A stretch of 53,003 nt of DNA from Herminiimonas sp. (GTDB lineage Bacteria; Pseudomonadota; Gammaproteobacteria; Burkholderiales; Burkholderiaceae_D): NCBI GenBank assembly GCA_028292265.1, contig JAQGMR010000002.1:1-53003 (forward strand). Reading direction: 5' to 3'. The position numbers and the translations under genes are program-made. Below are positions 17,473 through 26,425 of this stretch, piece after piece. The notes beneath the pieces were generated by a model that worked only from the letters and a program-made list of their open reading frames with translations, was not told the DNA's origin and did no database searches. Positions within the stretch are counted from its first letter, which is position 1, and each line of letters opens with the position of its first letter.

Positions 17473-18833
17473 CGCGCCTCCGGCGCCGGAACCACCATGC
17501 CATCCTGATAGACAGCCGGTATTTCCGTCCTTTCGAAGCGGCTGGCCCCGACCCCAAAATCCATCCTTAGCCGGCCAGTTACGCCGTCAAGTTCCACGTG
17601 GGGATGACGCAGTGCGATTTCCCGCGCGATGCGGTAGGCATCAATGCCGAGCGCGTACAGCCGTTCCATGTCGGCACTTGCGGGAGCTGAGTCGGTTGGC
17701 ACCGACATGCGCGGGTAGACCATGACCGCGGGATGGTCCGCCTGCAAGAGCCATGGCAAATCGATTAGTCGAACGTCGTTCATTACCGGCGCGCGCGCTT
17801 CGGCGTTGGCCCAGCCTGCCATGCTGTGCGGATTGAGCTGTGACGTGCCCACCATCGGTATGTCGGTTCCGATCGATTCACGAAGCTGGCGGGCTTGCGC
17901 AGCGTCGAGCGCCACGAAAACCACGGCCGGCTTTTCGGCATCCAATCGCTTCTTGATTTGCACGAGGCCGGAAGGCGCCAGGAAACCGCCTGACACGGCG
18001 AGTTCCATCACCTCCGTGGTGCGCCCCTGCTCCCGCCATTTCGTAGCAAACGATCTCGCGGTCCGGCGTTGCCAGGCAATGCTGGTGGAGACGACGAAGG
18101 CGGTGCCAGCCACCTGCCGGTCGGCCAGGCCTTGCGCCACCTGGCGCGCCTCATCTTCAACTGAGAGTCCGATGGCCAGCATGTCGCCGCCCAAGGCTGT
18201 CTCCACACCATTGATGATTTCCGGCGGCGCCAATGCCAGCGTCGGTCTTGTGGCGCCAGCTTGCTGCGCGATGGCGCTGACGCCGGTGCGGGTCAGCGGG
18301 CCGACAATGATGTCGAAGTCCTTGATTGCCGCGTTGTACTGCGCCAGTATCTCGGCCGCTGCATCGCCGGTTTCAATGACTGCCACCGTTACACCTGGTT
18401 CGCGCTCACGCTCCTGCGATACCTTGAATCCCGCCAGCACTGCCTGTGCCGCAGCGCCCAGCGCGGCGGATCGCAATGGCAACATGAGACCGATTCGAAC
18501 CGCGGGCGCGGCAGTAGCGTCGATGGCGGGTTGTGGAATGGCTTCGGGAATCGCTGTTGGCGAAGGCTGCGGGAACCCCTGCGGCGGCGGGCTCAATTGC
18601 GCCACTTGCACGGGTGTCCGGGCCGCTCCGAACGCGGCGGTATCAACGATCGATATGGCGGTTGTATTTGCCGAGACTGGCGCGCACAATCCGGCCAACA
18701 GGCATGCAAGCACGACGCCAAATATACCGGCCGGACCGCGCATGCGATCGACAATACGATTCGCGAAACGGTTCGCGAAACAATCCGCGACACCATTGGC
18801 AACACAACCCGTACGCCTTGCTGCGTGCCACAT
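17469..18833 (-). CDS. lpoA: LpoA/LppC-family penicillin-binding protein activator
   Basis: About 454 residues from ATG 18833, which has a good ribosome binding site (GGGAGG five bases upstream). A signal peptide core lies at residues about 32-55 (GIFGVVLACLLAGLCAPVSA). ATG 18743 would give a more usual signal peptide but lacks a Shine-Dalgarno. The body is a periplasmic-binding-type fold (IGLMLPLRS, then DIIVGPLTRTGVSAIAQQ, and DGVTGRLRMD near the end), matching the C-terminal domain of LpoA. There is no TPR domain, unlike E. coli LpoA. It probably stimulates a class A penicillin-binding protein. The extra N-terminus is built from a 12-bp repeat. Confidence 0.82.
   Translation of the reverse strand: MWHAARRTGCVANGVADCFANRFANRIVDRMRGPAGIFGVVLACLLAGLCAPVSANTTAISIVDTAAFGAARTPVQVAQLSPPPQGFPQPSPTAIPEAIPQPAIDATAAPAVRIGLMLPLRSAALGAAAQAVLAGFKVSQEREREPGVTVAVIETGDAAAEILAQYNAAIKDFDIIVGPLTRTGVSAIAQQAGATRPTLALAPPEIINGVETALGGDMLAIGLSVEDEARQVAQGLADRQVAGTAFVVSTSIAWQRRTARSFATKWREQGRTTEVMELAVSGGFLAPSGLVQIKKRLDAEKPAVVFVALDAAQARQLRESIGTDIPMVGTSQLNPHSMAGWANAEARAPVMNDVRLIDLPWLLQADHPAVMVYPRMSVPTDSAPASADMERLYALGIDAYRIAREIALRHPHVELDGVTGRLRMDFGVGASRFERTEIPAVYQDGMVVPAPEAR
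18744..18815 (-). repeat. Degenerate 12-bp tandem repeat at the 5' end of lpoA
   Basis: Five to six 12-base units, each four codons, encode RTGC, VANG, VADC, FANR, FANR and IVDR in order. Two neighbouring units (18756-18767 and 18768-18779) differ by one base. The array lies between the ribosome-binding-site-supported ATG at 18833 and the ATG at 18743 that begins a normal signal peptide, so it is either an extended signal-peptide n-region or part of the untranslated leader. Confidence 0.7.
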
Positions 18834-18844
18834 CACGGCCTCCC

Positions 18845-19798
18845 ATGTCTCATTCAGAATCAGAATCGTCCTTGCCAGCCAGCGGCGCCCATCGCGCTCT
18901 TCCGCCCGATATTGCCGCCAGTATTTCGCCGCTCATGCACGAGGTCACGATGCAGCAGTATCCGACCTCCGCATTATATGTGGTGGCTACCCCCATCGGT
19001 AATTTGGCCGACTTGACGCTGCGCGCATTGCATGTCCTTTTCCTGGTTGATGCGGTGGCTTGCGAAGACTCCCGCAATACGGCAACGCTGCTATCACGTC
19101 ACGGGCTTAGCAAGCCACTGATCGCAGCCCATCAACACAATGAGCGCGAGGTAGCAGAGAAGCTGATTACGCGCCTCAAGGCTGGCGAGCGAATTGCCCT
19201 GGTCTCGGACGCCGGCACCCCCGCCGTGTCCGACCCCGGTGCGCGGATTGTCGACGCGGTTCTGGAGGCTGGTTTGCGGGTTATTCCCATACCAGGCGCG
19301 TCGGCCGCGATCGCCGCCCTCTCGGCCAGCGGCCTGCTCCATGAACAGTTCTATTTCGTCGGGTTTTTGCCAGCGCGAGCGAAGCAGCGCGAAGAAGCCC
19401 TGGAGCGCCTGCGCCGCACGGCGGCGACCATGGTTTTTTACGAGGCGCCGCATCGTATCGTCGAAACAATCGATGCATTGGCCGCGGCGTTTGAGCCGAC
19501 GCGGCAGATCGTTCTGGCTCGCGAGCTGACCAAGCTCTTTGAAGAAATCCATCGCTGCCCGCTGGCACAAGCCGCCGCCTGGCTGGCCGCTGACGCGCAT
19601 CGGCAGAAGGGCGAATACGTCATCCTGCTGGAAGGTGCCGTCTCGGCCTCAAGTGACACCGACGCGGAAGCGGAGCGGGTACTCGCCATCCTGCTCAAGG
19701 AATGCAGCGTGAGCCAGGCAGCCGCGCTCGCCGCGCAGATTACCGGCGCGCGCAAAAAGCACTTGTACGACATCGCCCTGCGCATGAAGGCGCCATGA
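18845..19798 (+). CDS. rsmI: 16S rRNA (cytidine1402-2'-O)-methyltransferase
   Basis: 317 residues from ATG 18845; ATG 18935 or 18950 give 287 or 282 residues, closer to the usual family size of about 285, so the start is uncertain. Tetrapyrrole-methylase fold: LYVVATPIGNLADLTLRAL, CEDSRNT, SDAGTPAVSDPGARIV and IPGASAAIAALS. It methylates the 2'-OH of C1402 in the decoding centre. It is divergent from lpoA, with 11 bp between the starts if 18845 is used, in the same arrangement as E. coli yraL-yraM. The stop lies inside the first copy of a 50-bp direct repeat. Confidence 0.9.
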   Translation: MSHSESESSLPASGAHRALPPDIAASISPLMHEVTMQQYPTSALYVVATPIGNLADLTLRALHVLFLVDAVACEDSRNTATLLSRHGLSKPLIAAHQHNEREVAEKLITRLKAGERIALVSDAGTPAVSDPGARIVDAVLEAGLRVIPIPGASAAIAALSASGLLHEQFYFVGFLPARAKQREEALERLRRTAATMVFYEAPHRIVETIDALAAAFEPTRQIVLARELTKLFEEIHRCPLAQAAAWLAADAHRQKGEYVILLEGAVSASSDTDAEAERVLAILLKECSVSQAAALAAQITGARKKHLYDIALRMKAP

Positions 19799-19893
19799 CT
19801 TACAGACTGAAACGTGCCCGGGTGGGCTGTCTCGTGAAGCAGTCATGACGTACAGACTGGGACGTGCCCGGTCCCGCTGTCCCGGAGTGAATG
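19794..19893. repeat. Two-copy 50-bp imperfect direct repeat
   Basis: Copy one starts at 19794 and copy two at 19844. The first 28 bases agree except for three positions, sharing CATGAC, TACAGACTG and ACGTGCCCGG; the second halves drift. The repeat sits between the convergent rsmI and rlpA genes, and copy one overlaps the rsmI stop codon. Copy two contains a GGGAC/GTCCC inverted repeat (19859-19875). It may be a dispersed intergenic repeat or a duplicated gene end. Confidence 0.6.
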
Positions 19894-19936
19894 CCGGGCA
19901 AGCAGCGCGCTAGCGTTGTGACCAGCGCGGCGACCG

Positions 19937-21235
19937 CTAGCGCTGGACGATAACGGGCCTCGCGGGGCCGGCGGACTGCACTGAGCGCGCCGCCGATTCG
20001 GCATCAGCGCGTGAAGTATAGGGACCGCTGTGAATTCGGTAGATCGAGCCGGTACGCACCACCTCCACCGGTGGCAGATTGGCCGGCCAGTCTCTCGCCA
20101 GGCGCGCGCGAAACTCTTCGGCGCCCGCATCGCGGGAATAGGCACCAAGCTGCAAGTAGTAGCCTCCTGGCAGGACGGCGACGGTCCCGGGCGCGCTCGA
20201 AGCATCGGCGGCCGGCGCACTCGGGCCCAGGGCGCCGAGCAGGTTGGCGATCGGGTGAGGCTGCGTTGTCGCATCGTCCCGCAGGGCCGGGGACCCTTTC
20301 GCGGAGGTGAGAACCGAAGGCCGGGCTTCGCGGGCCAACTGCACTGGCTGTACTTGACCAACCGGTTGCAATTGCTGCACTGGCTGCGACGGCTGGGATA
20401 GCTGGGATAGCTGGGATAGCTGCGATGGCTGCAGCGGCTGCGATGGCTGGACTTGCTGCATCTTGGTTGCCGTAGTGGCCTGCACGGGTAGCGGCATGGG
20501 CGCCGGAGACGCAACCGCCTGGGCCGGCGCCTGCGACACCGCCAGAACCTTGCCGCTGTTGATACGTGCAATCTCATCGGGCAGCAGCAGGTCAACCTGC
20601 AATTCAGCGCTTCCCTTTCCAATGTAGCCAAGCTTGAGCGCCGCGGTGTACGACAGGTCGACGATGCGGCTCGAATGAAACGGGCCCCGGTCGTTAACCC
20701 GCACGATGACCTGCCTGCCGTTGGCCAGGTTCGTTACGCGTGCATAGGATGGGATCGGCAGGGTGGGATGGGCCGCTGTCATCTTGTACATGTCGTACAG
20801 CTCGCCGGACGATGTTTTCTGACCGTGGAATTTCTTGCCGTACCAGCTGCCGTGGCCACGTTGCGTAAACTGCTGCAACGAGGTTACAGGCGTGTAGGTC
20901 TTGCCAAAGACGACATAGGGCTTGTTGATACGTTGCGGCAGGGGTTCAACCTTTGGATCGGCGTCGGGCGTGTCATACAGCCCGTCCGGCGGACGGTCGC
21001 CCGGACCATCGTCGAGGTAGTAGCCACCGCGCCCTGATCCGGCCGGCGGCAAGGCCGGCAGGGGCCTGCCATTGCGCGCAGCGTCAGACTTGGCCGACCC
21101 GGCATCAGCCACCGGCGGTGTGGCCCGCGGCACGCTGCCACAGGCGGACAGCAACAAGCTTGTTGCAAGGAGCAGCGGCAGAGCGGGGGACAGGGCGTAT
21201 CGACGCCTGCGGCCAGGTTGAAGTCGCGGTCTCAT
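19937..21235 (-). CDS. rlpA: Septal ring lytic transglycosylase RlpA-like lipoprotein
   Basis: 432 residues. The signal peptide ends in the lipobox LLSAC. A double-psi beta-barrel RlpA domain spans about 100-210: GHGSWYGKKFHGQKTSSGE, then MTAAHPTLP, RVTNLANGRQVIVRVNDRG and IVDLSYTAALKLG. A low-complexity Gln/Pro/Ser/Leu linker (about 255-315) leads to a C-terminal SPOR domain (about 355-432, GGYYLQLGAYSRDAGAEEFR). RlpA cleaves naked glycan strands at the septum. It follows rodA by 29 bp in the elongasome block. Confidence 0.92.
   Translation of the reverse strand: MRPRLQPGRRRRYALSPALPLLLATSLLLSACGSVPRATPPVADAGSAKSDAARNGRPLPALPPAGSGRGGYYLDDGPGDRPPDGLYDTPDADPKVEPLPQRINKPYVVFGKTYTPVTSLQQFTQRGHGSWYGKKFHGQKTSSGELYDMYKMTAAHPTLPIPSYARVTNLANGRQVIVRVNDRGPFHSSRIVDLSYTAALKLGYIGKGSAELQVDLLLPDEIARINSGKVLAVSQAPAQAVASPAPMPLPVQATTATKMQQVQPSQPLQPSQLSQLSQLSQPSQPVQQLQPVGQVQPVQLAREARPSVLTSAKGSPALRDDATTQPHPIANLLGALGPSAPAADASSAPGTVAVLPGGYYLQLGAYSRDAGAEEFRARLARDWPANLPPVEVVRTGSIYRIHSGPYTSRADAESAARSVQSAGPARPVIVQR
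20374..20463. repeat. 9-bp tandem repeat array inside rlpA
   Basis: About ten 9-base units starting GCTG run from 20374 to 20463; three in a row (20392-20418) are identical GCTGGGATA. Because 9 is a multiple of three, copy-number change keeps the frame and only adds or removes Gln-x-x triplets in the linker between the RlpA and SPOR domains. Confidence 0.85.
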
Positions 21236-21264
21236 CCCCGCCTCCCTTTGTTATTGGTTTGTCT

Positions 21265-22374
21265 TCAGGTCTGCACCAGCTTGCGATGTCGCTGCACGCT
21301 CATCAGGATTCCCGCGCCAAGCCCGAGCGTCACCAGCGCGGTACCGCCATAGCTCAGGAACGGTAGCGGTACGCCAACCACCGGCAGAATACCACTCACC
21401 ATTCCCATGTTGACGAAGGCGTAGGTAAAGAAAATCAGGGTGATAGCGCCGGCCAGCAGGCGCGAAAAGAAGGTCGGCGCGTTGGCCGCGATAATGAGTC
21501 CGCGCCCAATTAGCAGCAGGTACAGCACCAGCAGAACGCTATTGCCGATTAGCCCGAACTCTTCGGAGAACACGGCGAAAATAAAGTCGGTGGTTCGCTC
21601 AGGGATGAATTCGAGGTGGGCCTGCGTGCCGTGCAACCAGCCCTTGCCCGCGACGCCGCCGGAGCCGATGGCAATGGTCGACTGAATAATGTGAAACCCC
21701 TTGCCGAGCGGGTCGGTAGTGGGATCGATCAGGGTCATGATCCGCGCACGCTGGTAGTCATGCATCATTGACCACCCAACCGGAAGGCTTGCTCCAACCA
21801 CAACGACCAGTCCTGCAAGAACCTTCCACGACAGGCCCGCAAGGAAAATGACGTAGAAGCCGGCTGCCAGTACCAGCAACGCGGTGCCAAGGTCGGGCTG
21901 CTTGGCAATGAGTCCGACCGGAATCAGCAGCAACACGCCTGCAACCAGGAACTCGCGCCAGCGGATCATGCCTTCGCGCTTCTGGAAAAACCAGGCCAGC
22001 ATTAGCGGCATGGCGATCTTCATGATTTCTGACGGCTGAATCACCACGCCCACATTCAGCCAGCGCCGGGCGCCCTTCTTGATCATGCCAAATGCCGCCA
22101 CACCGACCAGTAGTGCAATGCCGATGGTGTAGATCGGCACCGCGAAGCGCATCAGCGTCTGTGGCGGGATGATTGCGGCAACCCACATAACGATGAAGGC
22201 GACGAGGATATTGCGCAACTGGTCTTCCACACGACCTGGGAAATCGATGCCGGCCGAGTACAGCGTGACGATGCCAACGCAAAGGATCAGGAACATGATG
22301 ATCGCGAGAGGGCCGTCGAACACCGTGAAGTACGGCTTGACGATCTGCAGGAAGGATCGGCGGTCGCTCAGCAT
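21265..22374 (-). CDS. rodA: Peptidoglycan glycosyltransferase RodA
   Basis: 369 residues with about ten membrane helices. SEDS-family motifs: GKGFHIIQSTIAIGSGG, then KGWLHGTQAHLEFIPERTTDFIFAVFSEEFGL, including the catalytic aspartate region, and GVPLPFLSYGGTALV. It polymerises lipid II into glycan strands during elongation with PBP2. It lies 78 bp after mrdA and 29 bp before rlpA. ATG 22374 gives the standard length. Confidence 0.95.
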   Translation of the reverse strand: MLSDRRSFLQIVKPYFTVFDGPLAIIMFLILCVGIVTLYSAGIDFPGRVEDQLRNILVAFIVMWVAAIIPPQTLMRFAVPIYTIGIALLVGVAAFGMIKKGARRWLNVGVVIQPSEIMKIAMPLMLAWFFQKREGMIRWREFLVAGVLLLIPVGLIAKQPDLGTALLVLAAGFYVIFLAGLSWKVLAGLVVVVGASLPVGWSMMHDYQRARIMTLIDPTTDPLGKGFHIIQSTIAIGSGGVAGKGWLHGTQAHLEFIPERTTDFIFAVFSEEFGLIGNSVLLVLYLLLIGRGLIIAANAPTFFSRLLAGAITLIFFTYAFVNMGMVSGILPVVGVPLPFLSYGGTALVTLGLGAGILMSVQRHRKLVQT

Positions 22375-22452
22375 GGCAGGTCTCCATGGCCCACTCGTCC
22401 GACGGACCTGTCGCAGCCAAACCTGGCAGCAGTGTGAAGCGCAAATGTCATG

Positions 22453-24435
22453 TCAGTCCACGTTCCCTTCCGACTCGCCGCCGGGACGAGGGCCACCGGC
22501 CGATTGCTCATCCGCCTTGAGCGCGGCGGCCGGATGCTGGCTTCCTGCATCGACAGCGTCGGCCGGGGCTTTGGGCGCCTGCGGTGGACGTTTTCCGAGC
22601 AGGTAGTAGTCAAGCGCTGCCCGCACGATTGGGGCCGCGGCGGCGGCGCCAAAGCCGCCATTTTCGACCACGATTGCTATCGCGATCTTCGGGTTGTCCG
22701 CCGGAGCAAAAGCGGTGTAAAGCGAGTGGTCACGGTGACGCTCGGCGACATTTTTCGCGTTGTACTTCTCGTTCTTCTTGATGCCAACCACTTGCGCGGT
22801 GCCGGTCTTGCCACCGGAAACATAGCCGGCGTTGGCGAAGATGGATGCCGACGTGCCTTCCTTGGTGACGCCCACCATCGCGTTCTTGATGAAGTCGATG
22901 TTTTCCTGCTTCAGCGGGATACGGTAGCTCTCCTTTGGCACGGTCTTGGTTTGCTCACGGGTGACGCCGTCTTCAATGGTCCTGACCAGATGCGGCTTCA
23001 TCACCACGCCGTTGTTGGCAAGGTTGGCGACCGCGTGCGCAAGCTGCAGCGGCGAAAACGCGTTGTAGCCTTGGCCGATGCCAAGGGAAATGGTCTCGCC
23101 CGCATACCACTTCTGCTGCTCCGGCTTGCGATACGCCGCGCGCTTCCAGGCGGTTGACGGCAGCAGGCCGCCACGCTCGTGCTCCAGGTCAATGCCGGTT
23201 TTCTCTCCGAACCCGAAAGGTTTCATGAAGTCGTGGATCGCATCGACACCCAGGTCATTGGCCAGCATGTAGTAGTAGGTGTCGCAAGACTGCACGATGG
23301 AACGGTACATGTCGACAGTGCCGTGGCCGCCTTCCTTGTCGTCGCGGAAACGGTGGTTACCGAATACGAAGAAGCCGGGATCGTGGATCGCCTGCTGCGG
23401 CGTGCGCTTGCCAAGTTCGAGCGCCGCCAGCGCCATAAACGGCTTGTAGGTCGAGCCTGGCGGATAGTTACCCGATAAAGGACGATTCACAAGCGGCTTG
23501 TCGGGGGAGTTGTTGAGTTCGTCCCAGCTTTGCTGGTCGATCCCTTCCACAAAAAGGTTTGGATCAAAGGTTGGCATCGACACGTAAGCAAGGACGTCGC
23601 CGGTTGCAGGCTCGATCGCTACCAGCGCGCCGCGGCGGTCGCCGAAAGCCTGCTCCACGATGCGCTGCAGTTCTATGTCGATCGAGAGGATCAGATTGTT
23701 GCCTGGGCTTGCTGGCGTCCGGGCGACGGTGCGCACCGCGCGCCCGCCGGCCGAAACTTCGACTTCTTCATATCCAGTCGTTCCGTGTAGCTGTTTCTCG
23801 TAGCTTTTTTCCAGGCCTTCCTTGCCGATATAGTTTGTTCCGTTGTAGTTCGCGGCATCGTCTGATTCGTCTATACGGTCGGAATCGGACTGACTGACCC
23901 GCCCAATGAAGCCGACCACATGCGAGGCGACGCTGCCAAGCGGATATTGACGGAACAGACGCGCCTGTATTTCAACGCCGGGAAAGCGGAAGCGCTGCGC
24001 CGTGAAGCGGGCGACTTCCTCGTCGGTCAGCCGCGTGCGAATTGGCAGACTTTCGAAATTCTTGGTTTCTTCAATCTGGCGCCGGAAGCGCTTGCGGTCC
24101 TTCGGCTGGATGTCGACCAGCGTCGCCAGATCATCGATCACGGCGTCAAGCTCGCCCCGGATCTTGCTCGGGGTGATCTCAAGTGTATAGGCGGAGAAGT
24201 TGCGCGCCAAAATTACGCCATTGCGGTCGACGATGAGGCCGCGATTGGGTACCACCGGCACGATGGAAATACGGTTGTCCTCGGCCTGCGCGGCATAGTC
24301 GGCATGCTTGTAGACCTGCAGCCAGAGGAAGCGTGCAAACAACATGCCGAAGCACACGAACACAAAGATGCCGACCGCGGACAGGCGCAGCCGGAAAAAA
24401 TGCAGCTCCCGTTCAGTGTTCTTGAATTCCGTCAC
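22453..24435 (-). CDS. mrdA: Penicillin-binding protein 2 (peptidoglycan transpeptidase)
   Basis: 660 residues. One N-terminal membrane helix (about 19-41), a dimerisation domain and a transpeptidase domain. Active-site motifs: STYK (Ser328, Lys331), SCD (383-385) and KTG (543-545). It crosslinks glycan strands during elongation with RodA and MreBCD. The C-terminal 30 residues are Ala/Pro/Gly-rich. It follows mreD by 133 bp, a gap in which I see no gene. Confidence 0.96.
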   Translation of the reverse strand: MTEFKNTERELHFFRLRLSAVGIFVFVCFGMLFARFLWLQVYKHADYAAQAEDNRISIVPVVPNRGLIVDRNGVILARNFSAYTLEITPSKIRGELDAVIDDLATLVDIQPKDRKRFRRQIEETKNFESLPIRTRLTDEEVARFTAQRFRFPGVEIQARLFRQYPLGSVASHVVGFIGRVSQSDSDRIDESDDAANYNGTNYIGKEGLEKSYEKQLHGTTGYEEVEVSAGGRAVRTVARTPASPGNNLILSIDIELQRIVEQAFGDRRGALVAIEPATGDVLAYVSMPTFDPNLFVEGIDQQSWDELNNSPDKPLVNRPLSGNYPPGSTYKPFMALAALELGKRTPQQAIHDPGFFVFGNHRFRDDKEGGHGTVDMYRSIVQSCDTYYYMLANDLGVDAIHDFMKPFGFGEKTGIDLEHERGGLLPSTAWKRAAYRKPEQQKWYAGETISLGIGQGYNAFSPLQLAHAVANLANNGVVMKPHLVRTIEDGVTREQTKTVPKESYRIPLKQENIDFIKNAMVGVTKEGTSASIFANAGYVSGGKTGTAQVVGIKKNEKYNAKNVAERHRDHSLYTAFAPADNPKIAIAIVVENGGFGAAAAAPIVRAALDYYLLGKRPPQAPKAPADAVDAGSQHPAAALKADEQSAGGPRPGGESEGNVD

Positions 24436-24568
24436 AGCGGCAGCGGCCTAATTGAAAGGCGGGCAATGGCCGCACTGGCAGGCGTGTCGGCACGGCGGCG
24501 AAGGCGCATCATCTCGCTCGGCGCCGATAGCGCGTGCCGGGCGACCCTGATCAGGAAATTGGATTCCA

Positions 24569-25081
24569 CTAGATTGGCCTTGTATCGTCCCGGTCCACTG
24601 CACGCCGTTGCGGCGCCAGCAGGATCATGGTTACAACCGGCCACAGGGCGGCGGTCGTGAAACCCTGTACGAACCAAAGGAAGCCAGGGAATTTGCCGCT
24701 CACGAGGGTCTGGATGAGAAGCTGCACCGCCTGCATCACCAGCAAGAGTGGAAGCACGTGCAGCGCCTGGGTCCATGGCTTGAACCACAGCAGCCTGCGG
24801 TGAATCATGATCGCGAAATAGGACAGCAGCGTGTAAGCCAGCGCGTTCTCGCCGAGCAGCGATGCGTTGTGCACGTCCATCAGAAGCCCCATCAGGAAGG
24901 CCATGCCAATGCCAACCTTTCGCGGTTGATGCACGCTCCAGAAAATCACCACGAGCGCCACGAAATCGGGAATGCCAACGAAGCCGCCCCAAGGGAACAG
25001 ATTCAGCAGAAACGCAACGATCAGCGTTGCGGCGATGAAGAACGGACTGACCGGCAGCAGGATGTAATGCGGCTGGTTCAT
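24569..25081 (-). CDS. mreD: Rod shape-determining protein MreD
   Basis: 170 residues with about five membrane helices. N-terminal MNQPHYILLPVSPFFIAATLI and VALVVIFWSVHQPRKVGIGMAFLMGLLMDV, the family's conserved core. It is an inner-membrane part of the elongasome. Its ATG overlaps the mreC stop by four bases (ATGA). Confidence 0.93.
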   Translation of the reverse strand: MNQPHYILLPVSPFFIAATLIVAFLLNLFPWGGFVGIPDFVALVVIFWSVHQPRKVGIGMAFLMGLLMDVHNASLLGENALAYTLLSYFAIMIHRRLLWFKPWTQALHVLPLLLVMQAVQLLIQTLVSGKFPGFLWFVQGFTTAALWPVVTMILLAPQRRAVDRDDTRPI

Positions 25082-26340
25082 GGGGTGGCTCCGGGGCGTT
25101 TGGTCGTGCTCGGCTGCTTGTTGCTTTCCGCGGTCACCGCGGTTGAAGCGGTTGACTTGCCCGGCGCGGTTGCCGTAGCCGATGTGGTCGACTTGCCTGG
25201 CGCAGTTGGTGCGACCGACGGCGTGGCGCCCTGCTTTGCAGCCGCTTTAGGCGCGGCCTGTTTTGATTCAACAGTCGCAACTTGCGGCTTTTTCGCTAAC
25301 GCATTCGCCGCGCCAAGGGCGCCGGCAGCGGCCGGCAAAGCCCCTGCGACAGCGGCCGGCTTGCCATTCGCTGCACCGGCCGGCTCTTTCCCGGTCGGGC
25401 TGTCCGCCACATCGCTGGCGTCCTTTGAATCCTTGGCTGCGGCCCGTTTCTTGCCCTTCAGTCCCTTCTTGTCGCGGCTTTCCTCGGGATCTGGCCGTGG
25501 TGCCAGCGTGGCGTCCTGCAATAGAATCAGCAATTGCTTGTTGCGGTCGATTCCGGCGGTTGGCTGACAAACGATATGCGCAAACGCGTCAGACGACTTG
25601 TTTTCGACTTGGGTCACGGTAGCCACGGCCAGGCCGGGCGGATAGACGCCATCAATGCCCGAGGTAACGAGAATGTCGCCCTTCCTGATGTCGGCATTGG
25701 CGGCCATGAATCGCAGGTCCAGCACGCCGGATTGCCCGCGACCATAGGCAACGCTGCGCAGGCCGCTGCGCAGCACCTGCACCGAGATCGCATGGTCCTT
25801 GTCGGTCAGCAGCGTGACTTCCGAAGTAAAGGGGAATACCCGTGTCACCTGGCCGACGACACCCACATCGTCAATGACAGGCTGTCCGAGCGCAATGGCG
25901 TTGCGCGATCCGCGGTCCAGCACAATCTTGCGGGTAAAGGCGTCGCGCGTGTCGTACATGATTTCACTCATCACCGACTTGACGGGAAGACGCTCCCCGG
26001 CTGAAAGTAGTTTGCGAAGCTGCGCGTTCTCCGCGAGCAGCTGCTGGCCCTGCTGAAGCATTTGCGCGTTCTGAACCTGTTGTCCCCGGAGCTTGCGATT
26101 CTCGTTTTCCAGGCGCGACACACTGGTGAAATATCCGCCAACGCTGTATAGCGCGTCGCGCGGCATCAGCGCCGCGACCTGCAGCGGATACAGGCCGACG
26201 CCCACCACCTGTCGAATCGTCGACAGCGTGCGCAACCGGGCATCGACAATCAGAAGGCAAATGGCGATAAAGGCAAAGACGATCACCTTGACGCGCGCGG
26301 AAGCGCCCTGCTTGAAAAGCGGCGGTGGACTATATTCCAT
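25078..26340 (-). CDS. mreC: Rod shape-determining protein MreC with long C-terminal tail
   Basis: 420 residues; E. coli MreC has 367. A membrane helix (about 16-34) is followed by a coiled coil (about 65-105) and the periplasmic double beta-barrel (about 110-275, with GVVGQVTRVFPFTSEVTLLTD and GDILVTSGIDGVYPPGLAVA). Residues 280-420 are a low-complexity tail rich in Ala, Lys, Pro, Ser and Thr, first charged, then Ala/Thr. MreC links MreB and PBP2 in the periplasm. It follows mreB by 116 bp, which holds a strong hairpin. Confidence 0.93.
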   Translation of the reverse strand: MEYSPPPLFKQGASARVKVIVFAFIAICLLIVDARLRTLSTIRQVVGVGLYPLQVAALMPRDALYSVGGYFTSVSRLENENRKLRGQQVQNAQMLQQGQQLLAENAQLRKLLSAGERLPVKSVMSEIMYDTRDAFTRKIVLDRGSRNAIALGQPVIDDVGVVGQVTRVFPFTSEVTLLTDKDHAISVQVLRSGLRSVAYGRGQSGVLDLRFMAANADIRKGDILVTSGIDGVYPPGLAVATVTQVENKSSDAFAHIVCQPTAGIDRNKQLLILLQDATLAPRPDPEESRDKKGLKGKKRAAAKDSKDASDVADSPTGKEPAGAANGKPAAVAGALPAAAGALGAANALAKKPQVATVESKQAAPKAAAKQGATPSVAPTAPGKSTTSATATAPGKSTASTAVTAESNKQPSTTKRPGATP

Positions 26341-26425
26341 ATAACCGAATCGACATCTGCGTCAGGAAGGCGAAAAACTGCTGCGGCGTCATGCGTGGCA
26401 TGACACCCTGACAAGGTGGACATTT

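Noticed and set aside
19922..19946. CCAGCGC/GCGCTGG inverted repeat as an rlpA terminator
   Set aside because: The stem overlaps the rlpA coding end and has no T run on either side.
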